DNA of 64,000 nucleotides, from NCBI GenBank assembly GCA_903929755.1, contig CAIYVZ010000153.1, positions 34,968 to 98,967 of the forward strand, given 5' to 3'. Position 1 is the stretch's first letter. The number at the start of each line of letters is the position of its first letter. The notes beneath the pieces were generated by a model. That model saw only the letters and a program-made list of their open reading frames with translations. It was not told the origin of the DNA and did no database searches. The position numbers were made by a program, and so were the translations under genes. This document shows, piece after piece, positions 63,294-64,000 of the stretch. Source of the DNA: an uncultured Acidobacteriia bacterium (lineage in GTDB: Bacteria; Acidobacteriota; Terriglobia; Bryobacterales; Bryobacteraceae).

Positions 63294-63841
63294 AACGCAT
63301 CCTGCTCATCGCCCTGCTGGCCCTGCCCGCCTTTGCCGAGAAAGTTGACCTCGATATCGACCCCGCCACCACAAAAGTCCAGTGGACCCTCGGCGACGTC
63401 CTCCACACCGTAAAAGGAACCTTCCGCCTGAAGAAGGGCGACCTCTGGTTCGACCCCGATACGGGCAAGGCGGGCGGCCTCCTGGTCGTCGATGCCACCA
63501 GTGGCGAAAGCGGCAGCAGTGCCCGCGATGGCCGCATGCACAAGAACGTCCTCGAAAGCGCCAAATACCCCGAAATCACCTTCGCGCCAGACCGCGTGGA
63601 CGGCAAAGTAGCCAAAGGGACCGACTCCGAAGTGCAGCTCCACGGGATGTTCACCATCCACGGTGCCGCCCACGAAATCACCCTGAAGGCCAAAACCCAC
63701 TGGGAGGCGCAGAAACTTACCGCCACCCTCGCCTTCAACGTTCCGTACGTGAAATGGGGCATGAAAGACCCCAGCACCTTCATCCTGAAGGTGAAAGATT
63801 TTGTCGAAATCGATGTGGAAACTGCCGCACGCACCCGATAG
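63290..63841 (+). CDS. YceI-family isoprenoid-binding protein
   Basis: Secreted lipocalin-like protein of 183 residues with signal MKRILLIALLALPAFA. YceI proteins hold a polyisoprenoid chain in a barrel. Motifs: TFRLKKGDLWFDPDTGKAGG, DGRMHKNVLESAKYPEITFA, VQLHGMFTIHGAAHEITLKA and YVKWGMKDPSTFILKVKDFV. It is co-translated with the flavoprotein upstream (ATGA overlap), consistent with handling an isoprenoid lipid made or changed by it. Confidence 0.93.
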   Translation: MKRILLIALLALPAFAEKVDLDIDPATTKVQWTLGDVLHTVKGTFRLKKGDLWFDPDTGKAGGLLVVDATSGESGSSARDGRMHKNVLESAKYPEITFAPDRVDGKVAKGTDSEVQLHGMFTIHGAAHEITLKAKTHWEAQKLTATLAFNVPYVKWGMKDPSTFILKVKDFVEIDVETAARTR

Positions 63842-63862
63842 AAGATCAATTCGACAGGACTA

Positions 63863-64000
63863 GGAGCCTGTCGGAGATAGATTAGGTGGTTGGCGGTGAG
63901 CGGAAATATTTCTGAACTTTCCTGGACCCTGGAGGCTAAGTCCTTTATCCTGGGTCTGTGAGCAAGAACTTCCGAACGTGCGATCTGGATCAGCCGTTTC
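63863..64000 (+). mobile_element. Left end of an IS1182-like insertion sequence
   Basis: After yceI the DNA changes to GGAGCCTGTCGGAGATAG (from 63863), then a transposase start at 63958 typical of the IS1182 family. The palindrome CGACAGG...CCTGTCG (63852-63873) spans the likely boundary. Most of the element lies beyond the window. Confidence 0.65.
63958..64000 (+). CDS. IS1182-family transposase, N-terminus only
   Basis: GTG at 63958 reads MSKNFRTCDLDQPF before the window ends. This matches the usual N-terminus of IS1182-type DDE transposases, in which the next residues would be LLPPSLQDW or similar. Only 14 codons are visible. Confidence 0.65.
   Translation, partial: MSKNFRTCDLDQPF

Overview
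The window looks like chromosomal DNA of an acidobacterium, most likely of the Bryobacterales/Solibacter group. This is inferred from the gene families seen: two Oar-type TonB-dependent receptors with carboxypeptidase-regulatory N-termini, two pairs of planctomycete-type cytochrome/DUF1549-DUF1553 and DUF1501 proteins, many Tat-exported sugar isomerase-like and DUF1080-type proteins, PQQ dehydrogenase with cytochrome c, and a full hopanoid operon. The DNA is GC-rich. No rRNA, tRNA or CRISPR array was seen.

Layout. 1-9.2 kb: a truncated Oar-type receptor, a short RmlA-like nucleotidyltransferase, an amidohydrolase, gamma-glutamyltransferase, and a diheme cytochrome plus PQQ dehydrogenase pair closed by a strong terminator, followed by a decayed stretch with a bacteriocin-like reading, a small membrane protein and an OmpA-like remnant. 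9.7-14 kb: a second Oar-type receptor and two small genes. 14-21.6 kb is the accessory part: a Swt1-type HEPN protein with an uncharacterised partner, a RES/Xre toxin-antitoxin pair with a double operator, glucarate dehydratase, a lone phage-virion-like protein, queD, dinG and a VbhA/Fic pair. 21.6-34.3 kb is mainly housekeeping and sugar metabolism: der, a BNR-repeat protein, a sugar isomerase, infC (away from rpmI-rplT) coupled to a beta-helix protein, a small hydrophobic peptide with an occluded ribosome site, a CmoB-like methyltransferase, a PfkB kinase, a GT-C glycosyltransferase, a DapF-like protein lacking one catalytic Cys, and a nucleotide-sugar dehydrogenase. 34.3-48.8 kb: isomerase, two PSD1/DUF1501 units, ceramidase-like and degenerate metallo-beta-lactamase genes, HigBA, NHL-repeat protein, cytochrome c and a beta-helix protein.

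48.6-57.2 kb is a compact minus-strand operon for hopanoids, transcribed ispH-shc-hpnA-hpnG-adh-adh-hpnC-hpnD. IspH supplies isoprenoid units, HpnC and HpnD act in squalene synthesis, Shc makes the hopane skeleton, and HpnG and HpnA act on the side chain. Two zinc-type dehydrogenases lie inside it and are candidates for the reduction of ribosylhopane to bacteriohopanetetrol. 57.3-64 kb: a quinone-oxidoreductase-like gene, an M48 protease, two small secreted or exported-looking proteins, an HpnO-like aminotransferase with a geranylgeranyl-reductase-type flavoprotein and a YceI lipid-binding protein, then the left end of an IS1182-type insertion sequence running off the window.
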